From: D2472 sp964275585
GTDB taxonomy: Bacteria > Pseudomonadota > Gammaproteobacteria > Magnimaribacterales > D2472
Direction of reading: 5' to 3'
DNA length: 64,000 bases
Assembly (NCBI GenBank): GCA_964275585.1
Contig: CAXYCJ010000013.1
Location: 163,946 to 227,945 of the forward strand
Position 1 is the stretch's first letter. Each line of letters opens with the position of its first letter. The notes under the pieces are model-generated. The model saw nothing but the letters and a program-made list of their open reading frames with translations, ran no database searches and was not told where the DNA came from. This document shows, in pieces, positions 26,686 to 36,997 of this stretch. A program made the translations under genes and the position numbers.

Positions 26686-28353
26686 TTATGAAATGAATTG
26701 TATGATACTTTTTGCTGCTTCTCTTCCTTCCCAGATAGCAGTTACAACTAAATCTGAACCTCTAACCATGTCACCGCCAGAAAAAATTTTTGGATTTGAG
26801 GTTTGAAATTTAAATTCTTGTTTTTCTGGCGCTCTTACAAGGCCTGAATTAGCAGTCTCAATATGAAAATCCTTAAACCAATCTGCTGGGCTGGCTCTAA
26901 AACCAAAAGCTATAACCACTGCATCTGCAGAAAATATTTTTTCACTACCGGGAATAGGCACCGGGACTCGTCGACCATTTTGATCAGGCTCCCCCAATTT
27001 TGTTTGCATGGTTTTAACTCCCTCAACTTTATTTTCACCTAAAATCTCAATTGGTTGAATATTAAATTCAAATTGCACTCCTTCCTCCTGAGCATTGACA
27101 ACCTCCCTTCTTGAACCAGGCATATTTTTTTCATCCCTTCTATATAAACATGATACTGATTTTGCTCCTTGTCTAACGGCAGTTCTATTGCAGTCCATAG
27201 AAGTATCTCCGCCCCCTAAAACCAATACATTTTTACCTTTCAAGTTAATATAATGAGATTCTTGTTGTTTAAACTTTAGGAGATGGTTGGTATTTTCAAC
27301 GAGATAATCAATTGCTTTATGAACCTGGGGAAGGTTTTCTCCCTTAAAACCTCCTTCTAATGAGGTGTAAGTACCCATGCCCAAGAAAACAGCATCATAT
27401 TTATCATGGAGTGTCTTAAAGCTAATATCTTTACCAACTTCTTTATTTAAGTGAAAGTTAATTCCCATATCCTCAAGTATCTTTCTTCTTCGTCTTACAA
27501 CTTTTTTTTCAAGCTTAAACTCAGGAATTCCAAAAGTTAAAAGCCCTCCAATTTCTTGCTGCTTATCATAAACATCACACTTGATCCCAGCTCTTATAAG
27601 GACATCAGAACATCCAATTCCCGCTGGCCCAGCTCCAATAATTGCAACTTTCTTGTCGGTCCATTTGCGGTTACTTAAATCTGGTTTCCAACCCATTTCC
27701 AAGGCTTTATCAGTAATATATTTCTCAATGTTTCCAATACTTACTGCCCCAAATCCATCATTTAATGTACATGCCCCTTCGCACAAACGATCTTGAGGAC
27801 AGACTCTTCCACACATTTCTGGCAAGGAGTTAGTCTGATGACAGAGATCCGCAGCCTCTAGAATATTGCCCTCATTAACTAACTTTAGCCAATCTGGAAT
27901 ATAGTTATGAACAGGACACTTCCACTCACAGTAAGGGTTACCGCAATCCAAACATCTATGAGCCTGGTTAGAAGCCTCAGATTTATTGTACTCACCATAT
28001 ATCTCAACAAAATTAATCTTTCTTTCTTCAATATTTTTTTTGCTTGGGTCATAACGTCCAACATCAAGAAATTGAAAATCATTTTTTAGCGCTTCATGCT
28101 CTACGTATTCTGAGCGAGATTTAAAGCTCTCAGCAGGAGAGCTTGATGATAATGGAATATTATTTTGTCTTAACAAGTCCTTTTCCCATTCAAATAACAT
28201 TATCTTTGCTTCATCTAGATTTGTTATTGGAGCAAAGGACTTTGTTACATATTTCCTATTTAGTCTGATTTTTCCATAAAAATATGGAGAGCGGGGTTGG
28301 GTAAAAAGTAATAAACCTTTTGCTACCTTATACTGTTTATTTTTTGAATTCAT
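26686..28353 (-). CDS. gltD: Glutamate synthase small subunit with an integrase-like N-terminal extension
   Basis: From about residue 91 (DFQFLDVGRYDP) the protein matches E. coli GltD to the end. The iron-sulfur cysteines are CLDCGNPYCEWKC and CGRVCPQDRLCEGAC; the FAD motif is IIGAGPAGIG and the NADPH motif VLGGGDTSMD. It passes electrons from NADPH to GltB. E. coli GltD is 472 residues; this one is 555. The extra residues 1-85 (KGLLLF, SPYFYGKIR, LDEAKIML) have the three-strand-plus-helix look of the arm-binding domain of tyrosine integrases. I found no ATG, GTG or TTG near the GltD-homologous start. The gene is divergent from gltB, whereas the two are normally co-directional. Confidence 0.92.
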   Translation of the reverse strand: MNSKNKQYKVAKGLLLFTQPRSPYFYGKIRLNRKYVTKSFAPITNLDEAKIMLFEWEKDLLRQNNIPLSSSSPAESFKSRSEYVEHEALKNDFQFLDVGRYDPSKKNIEERKINFVEIYGEYNKSEASNQAHRCLDCGNPYCEWKCPVHNYIPDWLKLVNEGNILEAADLCHQTNSLPEMCGRVCPQDRLCEGACTLNDGFGAVSIGNIEKYITDKALEMGWKPDLSNRKWTDKKVAIIGAGPAGIGCSDVLIRAGIKCDVYDKQQEIGGLLTFGIPEFKLEKKVVRRRRKILEDMGINFHLNKEVGKDISFKTLHDKYDAVFLGMGTYTSLEGGFKGENLPQVHKAIDYLVENTNHLLKFKQQESHYINLKGKNVLVLGGGDTSMDCNRTAVRQGAKSVSCLYRRDEKNMPGSRREVVNAQEEGVQFEFNIQPIEILGENKVEGVKTMQTKLGEPDQNGRRVPVPIPGSEKIFSADAVVIAFGFRASPADWFKDFHIETANSGLVRAPEKQEFKFQTSNPKIFSGGDMVRGSDLVVTAIWEGREAAKSIIQFIS

Positions 28354-28362
28354 TTAAAGAAA

Positions 28363-28395
28363 TATTCTGCGTAGTATGTATGACATAGTATGACA
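28363..28395. promoter_or_regulatory. Short direct repeats in the gltD/gltB divergent spacer
   Basis: The 55-base spacer contains two copies of ATGACAT preceded by AGTATG-like bases (AGTATGTATGACAT then AGTATGACAT). Both promoters must lie in or overlap this spacer, so the repeats are candidate operator sequences. No clear -35/-10 pair could be chosen. Confidence 0.3.
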
Positions 28396-28408
28396 TTATT
28401 GTGTTAAT

Positions 28409-31400
28409 ATGTATAACCCTATGCTACAAGAAGACAATAAATTATCTCTCTATAATGACAGTCAAGCTAAAGACAATTGTGGCTTTGGTTTAATTGTTAA
28501 TCGTCATGGAGTATGCAATAGAGAGGTGGTGAAGCGGTCAATTGTGGGATTAAATAGCATGACGCATCGAGGAGCAATAGGCTCTGATGGCAAAACTGGA
28601 GATGGTTGCGGTCTCTTATTTGACTTGAATAAAAACTTTTATAAAAAAGTTTTAAAGAAAGAAAAAAACCTTGAAATTCCAGATCTTTTTGGTATTTCGC
28701 AAATATTTTCTTCTAATGCTTTAAAAAATAATTTTTCAGCAATTAAGGCTATTTTAAAATCTGAAAGCTTGCATTTCTTTTGCTCCAGACCTGTCCCAAT
28801 TAATAAATCCATATTAGGAGAAATTGCCCTAGCATCTTTGCCTCACATCAATCAGATTTTTATTACCCCATCATTAAAAGATTTTAATAGGGAGCGCTTT
28901 GAATCATGTCTCTTACAGGCAAGAAAAAAAATTGAACAAATATATGATGATGATGAAAAACTATATGTATGTAGTATGTCTAGCCAAACTATTGTTTATA
29001 AAGGTTTAATGCTTCCAAATTCTATCGCCGATTTTTATAAAGATATTTCAAAAAAATCTTTTACAGCTAAGATTTGTCTATTCCACCAGCGATTCTCTAC
29101 CAATACCCAACCCAGATGGCATTTAGCTCAACCGTTTAGGCTTCTTGCACATAACGGAGAAATTAATGCTATTCGAGGCAATAGGAATTGGGTGAAAGCT
29201 AGAACTTCAAAATTCTCTACTCCATTAATCCCAAGTATTGCAGAATTTAAATCGTTAGTTAACGAAACTGGATCAGACTCATCTGCGTTAGATAATATGG
29301 TTGAGCTGCTCATTAAGGGTGGTATCAATTTCTTTAGATCGATCAGAATGGTGTTACCTCCAGCTTGGCAAAATATTCATACAATGGATCCAGAAGTTAG
29401 AGCATTTCATGAATATAATTCAATGCATATTGAACCTTGGGATGGTCCAGCAGGTATTGTCATGTCTGATGGCCAATGGGCCATTTGCGTCCTTGATAGG
29501 AATGGCTTAAGACCAGCTCGTTACCAAGTACTTAGAAACGGAATGATTGTAATTGGATCTGAAACAGGTATTTATCCAGCTCCTGATGAGGAGATATTAC
29601 AAAGAGGGCGTTTAAGTCCAGGAGGTATTTTTGCTGTTAATACCGAGTCTGGTGAAATCCTTGATCAAACGGCAATTGATAATCAATTAAAGCAGAATAA
29701 ACCATATAGAGAGTGGCTAAAGAAATCTGCTATTTATCTTGAATCTACATTGGATGCTTTTGAAGGTCCAGGTATCAAAAGAATACTCCATTCAGATTTT
29801 ATCAAGGCATCTAAGCTTTTTTCATTATTCAATGAAGAAAGAGTTTCGGTTATAAAACCATTAGCGCTTGATGGAATAGAGGGCACTGGATCAATGGGCG
29901 ATGACACAGCCCTAGCAATGCTTAGCACGTTACCAAGATCAATTTATGATTACTTCCGGCAACAATTTGCTCAAGTCACCAATCCACCCATTGATTCCTT
30001 AAGAGAGTCTAGTGTCATGTCATTGGAGACCTGTTTTGGACCTGAATTAAATATTTTTGAAGAAACTAAACAGCATGCAAAAAGAATTGTTAGCACTTCC
30101 CCCGTGCTTTCTCATAAAAAACTATCTTCCCTTTTAAACAATTCTTATTTTGATTCGGAAAGCTTTGATTTAATTTACTCGCCAAAAAATAATCTTCAAA
30201 ATGCTTTGATAGCATTAACTAAAAAAGTGGTTGCATCTGTAAAGAGAGGCACGGTTATCATTCACCTTAATGAGCTATTGCCTTCAGATAAAGGCCTGTC
30301 AATTAATGCACTTTTAGCGGTCGGATGTATTCACCAAGAGTTAGTTAAGCTAGGACTAAGATCTGATGCCAATTTGATTATCAGCACCGCAACTGCCAGA
30401 GACACTCACCAACTGGCTTGTTTAATTAGTTTTGGTGCAACTGCAGTATATCCTTGGCTAGCTTTTCAGGTCATTTTAGATCTTACCCATCGTAATGAGC
30501 TAAAGGGAAGCCCAACAGCCAACTGTGCTAAGTACCGTAAAGGCATCAATAAAGGTCTTTTAAAAATAATTTCTAAAATTGGAATTTCAACTATATCCAG
30601 TTATCGAGGCTCTCAGCTGCATGAAATTGTTGGCCTGAATACCGATGTCGTCAAATTGTCATTTACTAATACTGTCAGCCGAGTTGGGGGAAAGACCTTA
30701 AAAGACTTAGATTCTGAAATGAGATCCCTGCAACAGTTTGCTTATTCAAATGTCAGTGAAATAAGCCTAGGAGGACTGCTAAAATTTGTGCATGGTGGGG
30801 AATATCATGCATATAATCCAGCTGTTGTAAAAAAACTTCAAGAAGCTGTAAGCTCTGGTTCTATCAAGGTATATCAAGAATATGCTGATTTGGTAAATTT
30901 ACGACCTCCTGCCATGTTAAGAGATTTAATGGAGCTGAATTACCCTAAAAAATCTAAAAAAAGTAAATTAGTTGAGCTTAACTCTTTATTGAAAAGATTT
31001 GATTCAGCAGGAATGAGTTTGGGAGCTCTGTCCCCAGATGCTCATGAGACATTAGCAGAAGCCATGAATAGCATGGGAGCTCGATCCAATTCAGGGGAGG
31101 GAGGCGAAGCTAAAGAGAGATACAACACAAGTAAAATGTCTAAGATCAAACAAGTTGCATCAGGTCGTTTTGGTGTAACCCCAGAGTACCTAGTCAATGC
31201 TGAGGTCCTTCAAATTAAAATTGCTCAGGGCGCTAAACCGGGTGAAGGTGGTCAATTACCAGGTGGAAAAGTGAATGCCTTGATAGCTAAGCTAAGATAT
31301 TCAACCCCAGGCATAACTCTGATTTCTCCTCCCCCCCATCATGATATTTATTCCATTGAGGATTTGGCGCAATTAATTTTTGATTTAAAACAAGTTAATC

Positions 31401-32869
31401 CCAAGGCATTGGTTTCAGTTAAATTAGTATCAGAGCCAGGTGTTGGTACTATTGCCGCAGGGGTGGCAAAGGCTTATGCAGACTTAATAACTATTTCTGG
31501 TCATGACGGGGGGACTGGAGCCAGCCCACTTTCCTCAATAAGATACGCAGGATCTCCCTGGGAACTTGGTTTATCTGAGGCTCATCAAGCACTTAGAGCT
31601 AGTAATCTTAGGCATAAGGTTAGATTACAAGCAGACGGTGGTTTAAAAACAGGTTTGGACGTAATTAAAGCTGCAATTTTAGGAGCAGAGTCTTTTGGCT
31701 TTGGGACAGGTCCGATGATTGCCATGGGCTGTAAATATTTACGGATATGCCATCTCAATAACTGCGCAACAGGGGTTGCAACCCAGCGCAGAGATATTAT
31801 AGATCAACACTTTATCGGCGAAAAAGAAAGAGTCGTAAATTATTTCACATTTATAGCAAATGAAGTCAGTCAAATCCTAAGTGAGCTAGGGGTATCTAGC
31901 ATCGAGGAAATTATTGGGCAAACAAGATACCTCAAAGATATTACACAATTCAGTGAAAAGACTAAAAATATAGATATTTCCTCTATTTTATATTCAGATC
32001 AAAAATCTTCATCACCCCACTTTTGCACTATGAAATCGAATGATCCATGGGATCAAGCAGACCTAAATAAAAAAATAGTTAAAAATATAAAAGGCTCCAT
32101 TGTTAACAATATAGAGTCTAATTTTTTCTATAATATTACTAACCGTGATAGATCTGTTGGCGCTCAAGCCTCTGGACTTATTGCTTCAATCTATGGAGAA
32201 ATAGGCGTTAAACAAAAACAAGTCCTAAATTTTCAAGGCTCTGCTGGTCAAAGTTTTGGTGCTTGGAATGCAAACGGTTTGCATTTAAATCTACAAGGCG
32301 ATGCAAATGATTATGTGGGCAAGGGAATGAATGGTGGCAAGATTATCATTTCTAGCTCGGCAGAATATGCATCTCAGGATACGCCAACTGTTTTAGTAGG
32401 AAATACTGCTCTATATGGAGCCACAGGAGGTGAGTTATTTGTAGCTGGCTGTGCTGGAGAGCGATTTGCTGTTAGAAATTCAGGAGCCTCAGCAGTTATT
32501 GAGGGCGCTGGTGACCATTGCTGCGAATACATGACTGGGGGTCACGTTACAGTTCTTGGTAATGTTGGAGCTAACTTTGGTGCAGGAATGACAGGTGGAT
32601 TTGCATATGTACTGGATACCAACAGGAGATTTTTTGATCAGTGCAATAGAAGTTTAGTTAATTTAGATCGAATTGTGAGCGAGGAAATGGAATCTCACAG
32701 AAAGTTTCTTAAACAGATCATTGCTATGCATATAAAAGAAACTAAAAGTGCACGGGCAAAAATAATCTTAGATGAGTTTGATAGGTATGAGCCTTCATTT
32801 TGGTTAGTTTCTCCAGCAGCCTTAAATATTCAAGACTTACTGAAAGCAACTACTGCAAGCGCTGCTTAG
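28409..32869 (+). CDS. gltB: Glutamate synthase large subunit
   Basis: A 1486-residue GltB. The class II glutaminase domain has its nucleophile at C24 (KDNCGFGL) after a propeptide of about 23 residues. The central domain, the FMN/synthase barrel (SLGALSPDAHETLA, SGHDGGTGASPL) and the C-terminal beta-helix (GMNGGKIII, GGELFVAG) follow. The 3Fe-4S cysteines are CKYLRICHLNNC. It makes glutamate from glutamine and 2-oxoglutarate. It ends one base before the convergent aroB stop. Its orientation is opposite to gltD, aroB, aroK and hemE, so it needs its own promoter in the 55-base spacer. No Shine-Dalgarno is evident. Confidence 0.97.
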   Translation: MYNPMLQEDNKLSLYNDSQAKDNCGFGLIVNRHGVCNREVVKRSIVGLNSMTHRGAIGSDGKTGDGCGLLFDLNKNFYKKVLKKEKNLEIPDLFGISQIFSSNALKNNFSAIKAILKSESLHFFCSRPVPINKSILGEIALASLPHINQIFITPSLKDFNRERFESCLLQARKKIEQIYDDDEKLYVCSMSSQTIVYKGLMLPNSIADFYKDISKKSFTAKICLFHQRFSTNTQPRWHLAQPFRLLAHNGEINAIRGNRNWVKARTSKFSTPLIPSIAEFKSLVNETGSDSSALDNMVELLIKGGINFFRSIRMVLPPAWQNIHTMDPEVRAFHEYNSMHIEPWDGPAGIVMSDGQWAICVLDRNGLRPARYQVLRNGMIVIGSETGIYPAPDEEILQRGRLSPGGIFAVNTESGEILDQTAIDNQLKQNKPYREWLKKSAIYLESTLDAFEGPGIKRILHSDFIKASKLFSLFNEERVSVIKPLALDGIEGTGSMGDDTALAMLSTLPRSIYDYFRQQFAQVTNPPIDSLRESSVMSLETCFGPELNIFEETKQHAKRIVSTSPVLSHKKLSSLLNNSYFDSESFDLIYSPKNNLQNALIALTKKVVASVKRGTVIIHLNELLPSDKGLSINALLAVGCIHQELVKLGLRSDANLIISTATARDTHQLACLISFGATAVYPWLAFQVILDLTHRNELKGSPTANCAKYRKGINKGLLKIISKIGISTISSYRGSQLHEIVGLNTDVVKLSFTNTVSRVGGKTLKDLDSEMRSLQQFAYSNVSEISLGGLLKFVHGGEYHAYNPAVVKKLQEAVSSGSIKVYQEYADLVNLRPPAMLRDLMELNYPKKSKKSKLVELNSLLKRFDSAGMSLGALSPDAHETLAEAMNSMGARSNSGEGGEAKERYNTSKMSKIKQVASGRFGVTPEYLVNAEVLQIKIAQGAKPGEGGQLPGGKVNALIAKLRYSTPGITLISPPPHHDIYSIEDLAQLIFDLKQVNPKALVSVKLVSEPGVGTIAAGVAKAYADLITISGHDGGTGASPLSSIRYAGSPWELGLSEAHQALRASNLRHKVRLQADGGLKTGLDVIKAAILGAESFGFGTGPMIAMGCKYLRICHLNNCATGVATQRRDIIDQHFIGEKERVVNYFTFIANEVSQILSELGVSSIEEIIGQTRYLKDITQFSEKTKNIDISSILYSDQKSSSPHFCTMKSNDPWDQADLNKKIVKNIKGSIVNNIESNFFYNITNRDRSVGAQASGLIASIYGEIGVKQKQVLNFQGSAGQSFGAWNANGLHLNLQGDANDYVGKGMNGGKIIISSSAEYASQDTPTVLVGNTALYGATGGELFVAGCAGERFAVRNSGASAVIEGAGDHCCEYMTGGHVTVLGNVGANFGAGMTGGFAYVLDTNRRFFDQCNRSLVNLDRIVSEEMESHRKFLKQIIAMHIKETKSARAKIILDEFDRYEPSFWLVSPAALNIQDLLKATTASAA

Positions 32870-32870
32870 A

Positions 32871-33944
32871 TTAAATGATCATTGAGCGCCTAAGGTTTTT
32901 GCGATCAAACTGATCAGTAACAAATCCCCGAGCGATACCGTTTAATAGCACTAAATTTAAAGTACCTTGCTTGATCTTTTTATCTCTAAAAATAAAAGGT
33001 TTTAGATCTGAATATTTATATTCATGCAAAGATAAATCAAATTTAAAATTCTCCAATAAGCTTTTGATGTTCAAAAGCTCATCTTTAGAAATCATCCCTT
33101 CTAAGAATGAAATATTGCTAGCAATTAACATTCCCTTTGCAACTCCCTCCCCATGGAGAATTTTTTTAAATTTTCCATGAGCCTCTATAGCATGTCCAAA
33201 TGTGTGGCCAAAATTTAGAATTGCTCGTATTCCCATTTCTTTTTCATCTTTGGTCACAATTTTAGCTTTTGTTTTAATAGATTCAAAAATGATTTCTTCA
33301 ATTATTATTTGATCATGCGATGAAATCTTTTCGATATTTTTTCTCAAAAGTGATAAAAGATATTTATTTTGAATTAGAGCATATTTAATCACCTCAGCTA
33401 ATCCAGCTGTGAACTCCCTTGACGGCAAAGAATCAAGAGATGAGGTATCTATAATAACTCCTTTAGGGTTATGGAATGCTCCAATAAGATTTTTTCCAGC
33501 AGGAATATTAATTGCAGTTTTGCCACCAACAGATGAATCAACTTGAGCTAGAAGAGTGGTGGGAATTTGAATAAATTGAATGCCTCTGAGGTAAGAACTG
33601 GCAACATACCCCGCAATATCACCAACAACTCCTCCACCTAAAGCTATAATTAAATCACTTCTATCAAAATTATTCTTAATTAAAAAATTTACAAGGTTTT
33701 GAAAGTTTTGAATTCCTTTTGCTTGTTCTCCTTGTTGCAAAGTCTGTGTGAATACCGTTGATGAATTTTTGCAGATGGCGGTTACAGTGTTAACAATTGT
33801 TCTGGGAATTCCTTTGTCTGAAATAATGAGAATTTTTTTATGATCTTTAATAAGTGGAATAAGGCTTTTCTTAGAAATTACATTTTTACCAATAATAATT
33901 TCATATTGGTTTTTCTTGTGGCCAGCAAATAATTTTCTAGCCAT
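32871..33944 (-). CDS. aroB: 3-dehydroquinate synthase
   Basis: A 357-residue AroB. It makes 3-dehydroquinate from DAHP in the shikimate pathway, using NAD+ and a divalent metal. Core motif GGGVVGDIAGYVASSYLRG, PTTLLAQVDSSVGGK and the metal-binding His in LNFGHTFGHAIE are present. Its start overlaps the end of aroK by eight bases. The order aroK-aroB is the usual gammaproteobacterial one. Confidence 0.96.
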   Translation of the reverse strand: MARKLFAGHKKNQYEIIIGKNVISKKSLIPLIKDHKKILIISDKGIPRTIVNTVTAICKNSSTVFTQTLQQGEQAKGIQNFQNLVNFLIKNNFDRSDLIIALGGGVVGDIAGYVASSYLRGIQFIQIPTTLLAQVDSSVGGKTAINIPAGKNLIGAFHNPKGVIIDTSSLDSLPSREFTAGLAEVIKYALIQNKYLLSLLRKNIEKISSHDQIIIEEIIFESIKTKAKIVTKDEKEMGIRAILNFGHTFGHAIEAHGKFKKILHGEGVAKGMLIASNISFLEGMISKDELLNIKSLLENFKFDLSLHEYKYSDLKPFIFRDKKIKQGTLNLVLLNGIARGFVTDQFDRKNLRRSMII

Positions 33945-34446
33945 AGTTTTTAACTAATTTTATAATCTCGTTTGCAACCTCTGAGCCACTTTTATTTTCT
34001 GTATTAATAATATGATCAGCAACTTCTTCATATAAAGATTGTCTAGATTCCTGAAGATCAGCCAGGATTTTTGAAGGATCATTGCCTTTTAATAAAGGCC
34101 TATCTTTGTCCTTTGAAGTTCTTTCAATCTGGATGCTTAAAGGTGTATGTAAATAAAAAACTGTACCTCTAGATGCTAAGAGTTCCCTATTTTCATTCTC
34201 TATTACTATGCCGCCTCCAGTCGCTAAAACAATTGAATTTAATGATACTAAATCTTTAAGCACTAAAGTTTCTCTTTTTCTAAAACCTTTTTCTCCCTCG
34301 ATATCAAAAATCCAGTCTATTGTTACGCCAGTCTTTTCTTCAATTGTGCTATCAGTATCATGAAAATCTAGAAAAAGCTCATTTGCTACTATTTTTCCAA
34401 CAGTAGTTTTCCCAGAGCCCATAGGGCCTACAATAAATATATTCAT
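33937..34446 (-). CDS. aroK: Shikimate kinase
   Basis: A 169-residue P-loop kinase with GPMGSGKTTVG at the N-terminus, DTDSTIEEKTG (shikimate site), GFRKRE and the central GGG. It phosphorylates shikimate at O3. It is the first gene of aroK-aroB and is divergent from mrcA across a 109-base spacer. In many relatives the pilMNOPQ genes lie between mrcA and aroK; they are absent here. Confidence 0.95.
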   Translation of the reverse strand: MNIFIVGPMGSGKTTVGKIVANELFLDFHDTDSTIEEKTGVTIDWIFDIEGEKGFRKRETLVLKDLVSLNSIVLATGGGIVIENENRELLASRGTVFYLHTPLSIQIERTSKDKDRPLLKGNDPSKILADLQESRQSLYEEVADHIINTENKSGSEVANEIIKLVKNYG

Positions 34447-34555
34447 GCTTAGTATTTTAGAATGAAGATTCTACCATTTATAGGGGTAAAATAATTCTTA
34501 TTATTAAATCCAAAGGTTTAATAATTAGAAATAGTGGATTTTTATTTTTAATGCT

Positions 34556-36997
34556 ATGTTTATTAAGATTTTTCAGTGGACTCTTTCATGCGCTTTAGCA
34601 GGAACCCTTATATCTATCCTGATCATTACTAGCACTTATTTTTTTTTAAAACCAAATCTTCCCGAAATTAACTTGGTTGATCAAGATATTTTACAAGTTC
34701 CACTTAAAGTGTTTTCTTCTGATGCATTACTTATTGGTGAGTTTGGTGATCAAAAAAGGCGCACCATTGAATATCATGAAATACCTGAAAATCTAAAAAA
34801 TGCCTTTTTAGCAGCGGAAGATGATCAATTTTTTGAGCATAATGGCATTCGAGTTCTTTCATTTTTGAGGGCTTTTTTTCAGCTCATTGAATCAGGAGAA
34901 ATTGTTAGTGGCGGTGGAACAATAACTATGCAGGTCGTAAGAGGTTATTTACTAACAAGAGAGCAAAAAATTATCAGGAAAATTAAGGAGATTTATTTAG
35001 CATTTGAACTTGAAAGTAAGGCCTCAAAGGAAGAAATTTTTTCTTTATACCTAAACACTATCTTTTTGGGCAATCGTGCTTATGGGGTAGAAGCAGCAGC
35101 AGATAAGTATTTTGCAAAATCTATCAATGAATTAACGTTAGCAGAATCAGCATTAATAGCTTCCTCGGCCCAGTTACCCTCGAGAATTAACCCTATTCGC
35201 TCTCCTGAAAGATCTACAGTGAGAAGAAACTGGATTCTTGGGAGGATGTATAAACTTGGTTATATTGGCAAAGCTCAATTTTTGCTTGCAAAAGAAGAGC
35301 CAATTAACCTAATGAAACCAGATTCAAGTTTTGAATTAGATGGTCGGTATATTGCAGAAATTGTTCGTCAAGAAATGATTAATAGGTATGGCCTTTCAGT
35401 TTACAAAGATGGACTTTCAGTATTTACAACAATAGACTCATCTCTCCAAAAAGCAGCAATTAAAAGCATTAGCACCAATTTATTTATCTATGATAAGCGA
35501 CATGGTTGGAGAGAGCCAAGAAATTACATTGATAAGCTACCCGCAAAGGTATTCTCAGATTTGGGGGCAGGCAAAACAAAAGTATTATATGAAGTATCAG
35601 GCGAAAAAGATGCTCTTGGAATGCAACAATCTTTAATCTCTATTATAAGAGACTTGTTTGATGAATCAATAAATTTAGACTCTCATCGAAGAGCCCTTAT
35701 AGTTGATATTAAGCCAGAGAGAGCTATCTACTTAGATGATGAATTCAACCTCCAGAGCCTTGCATGGGAAGATAATTATAAGTGGGCAAGACGAAGAATC
35801 AGTATAAATAAATTGGGTCCAGTGCCCCAGAATTTTTATGACATTTTAAGAGTTGGAGATTTAATTTATCTCTCAGGTACCTCGACAGAAATTCAACTTG
35901 ACCAAATTCCTGAGGCCGAGATCGCTTTTATTTCTTCTGATCCTTCTTCGGGTGCAATACGCTCATATCTTGGAGGATTAAATTTCTCTAAAAGCAATTT
36001 TGATCGAGTGAAACAGTCATTTCCGCAGGCAGGCTCTAGCTTTAAACCCTTTATTTACTCCGCAGCTTTTGCTAATGGGTACAGCGGAGCAGATAAAATA
36101 AATGATGCGCCAATCATTTTTGAAGATGATAACTTAGAAAGCAGCTGGCGTCCTGAAAACTATACTGGCAAATTTTATGGTCCAATGAGACTTCGAGAGG
36201 CTTTAGTTCAATCAGTAAATCTTGTTTCAATAAAATTGCTTCGAGAAATTGGTATTAATACTGCTCAAGATTTTTTAGTAAAATTTGGATTTTCTAAATC
36301 AAGGTTAGCTCCAGACCTATCACTCGCCCTTGGATCTTCAAGTTTTTCACCTGCAGAAATGAACAGAGCCTACAATATTTTAGCAAATTCAGGCGTTGGC
36401 CATGAATTATACTTTATTGATAAAATTATGGATCGAAATGGCAATACTATTTTTCAGCATCCTGATTCTAAGAATAAAGAAGAACTTGAGAGGAATATCA
36501 ATGGTTTCCCATGGTTTAATGCAGACCTTACGCTCGTACCAAAACCATTTCTACTTTTACCTAGCCTAGAGCATGATCAGCAATCAATAGACCCAAGAAT
36601 AGCCTTTATAACCAAAGATATTCTTAGAGAAGCCCTGCAAAGAGGAAGCAATGGTAGAAGAACTAAGATACTTGGTCGTTCTGATATAGCAGGAAAAACT
36701 GGCACAACAAATGATGCTATTAGCACTTGGTTTTCTGGGTTTCATAAAGACTTATCTGCAACAGTATGGATAGGTACAGATGATTTCTCTTCTCTCGGTA
36801 ATAATGAATTTGGCTCCTCTGTTGCATTGCCGGTTTGGGTTGATTTTATGAAATCAGCTTTAAATGATTTGCCGATTGATCCATGGAGGGCACCTGCAGG
36901 ACTTTCTTATGTTAGCGTTGATAGGGAATCTGGAAAGCCTACGGATAAACTTAGTAATAGCTCGTACTTTGAATTATTCTTAGAGGAGGCTAACTAG
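34556..36997 (+). CDS. mrcA: Penicillin-binding protein 1A
   Basis: An 813-residue class A PBP. A membrane anchor (about 9-31) is followed by a GT51 glycosyltransferase domain with catalytic Glu in AEDDQFFEH (E88), an OB-like insert, and a transpeptidase with SSFK (S494, K497), SVN and KTGTTND. It polymerises and cross-links peptidoglycan on the periplasmic side. Its 3' end overlaps the convergent slmA stop by four bases. mrcA beside aroK is a conserved gammaproteobacterial pairing. Confidence 0.95.
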   Translation: MFIKIFQWTLSCALAGTLISILIITSTYFFLKPNLPEINLVDQDILQVPLKVFSSDALLIGEFGDQKRRTIEYHEIPENLKNAFLAAEDDQFFEHNGIRVLSFLRAFFQLIESGEIVSGGGTITMQVVRGYLLTREQKIIRKIKEIYLAFELESKASKEEIFSLYLNTIFLGNRAYGVEAAADKYFAKSINELTLAESALIASSAQLPSRINPIRSPERSTVRRNWILGRMYKLGYIGKAQFLLAKEEPINLMKPDSSFELDGRYIAEIVRQEMINRYGLSVYKDGLSVFTTIDSSLQKAAIKSISTNLFIYDKRHGWREPRNYIDKLPAKVFSDLGAGKTKVLYEVSGEKDALGMQQSLISIIRDLFDESINLDSHRRALIVDIKPERAIYLDDEFNLQSLAWEDNYKWARRRISINKLGPVPQNFYDILRVGDLIYLSGTSTEIQLDQIPEAEIAFISSDPSSGAIRSYLGGLNFSKSNFDRVKQSFPQAGSSFKPFIYSAAFANGYSGADKINDAPIIFEDDNLESSWRPENYTGKFYGPMRLREALVQSVNLVSIKLLREIGINTAQDFLVKFGFSKSRLAPDLSLALGSSSFSPAEMNRAYNILANSGVGHELYFIDKIMDRNGNTIFQHPDSKNKEELERNINGFPWFNADLTLVPKPFLLLPSLEHDQQSIDPRIAFITKDILREALQRGSNGRRTKILGRSDIAGKTGTTNDAISTWFSGFHKDLSATVWIGTDDFSSLGNNEFGSSVALPVWVDFMKSALNDLPIDPWRAPAGLSYVSVDRESGKPTDKLSNSSYFELFLEEAN

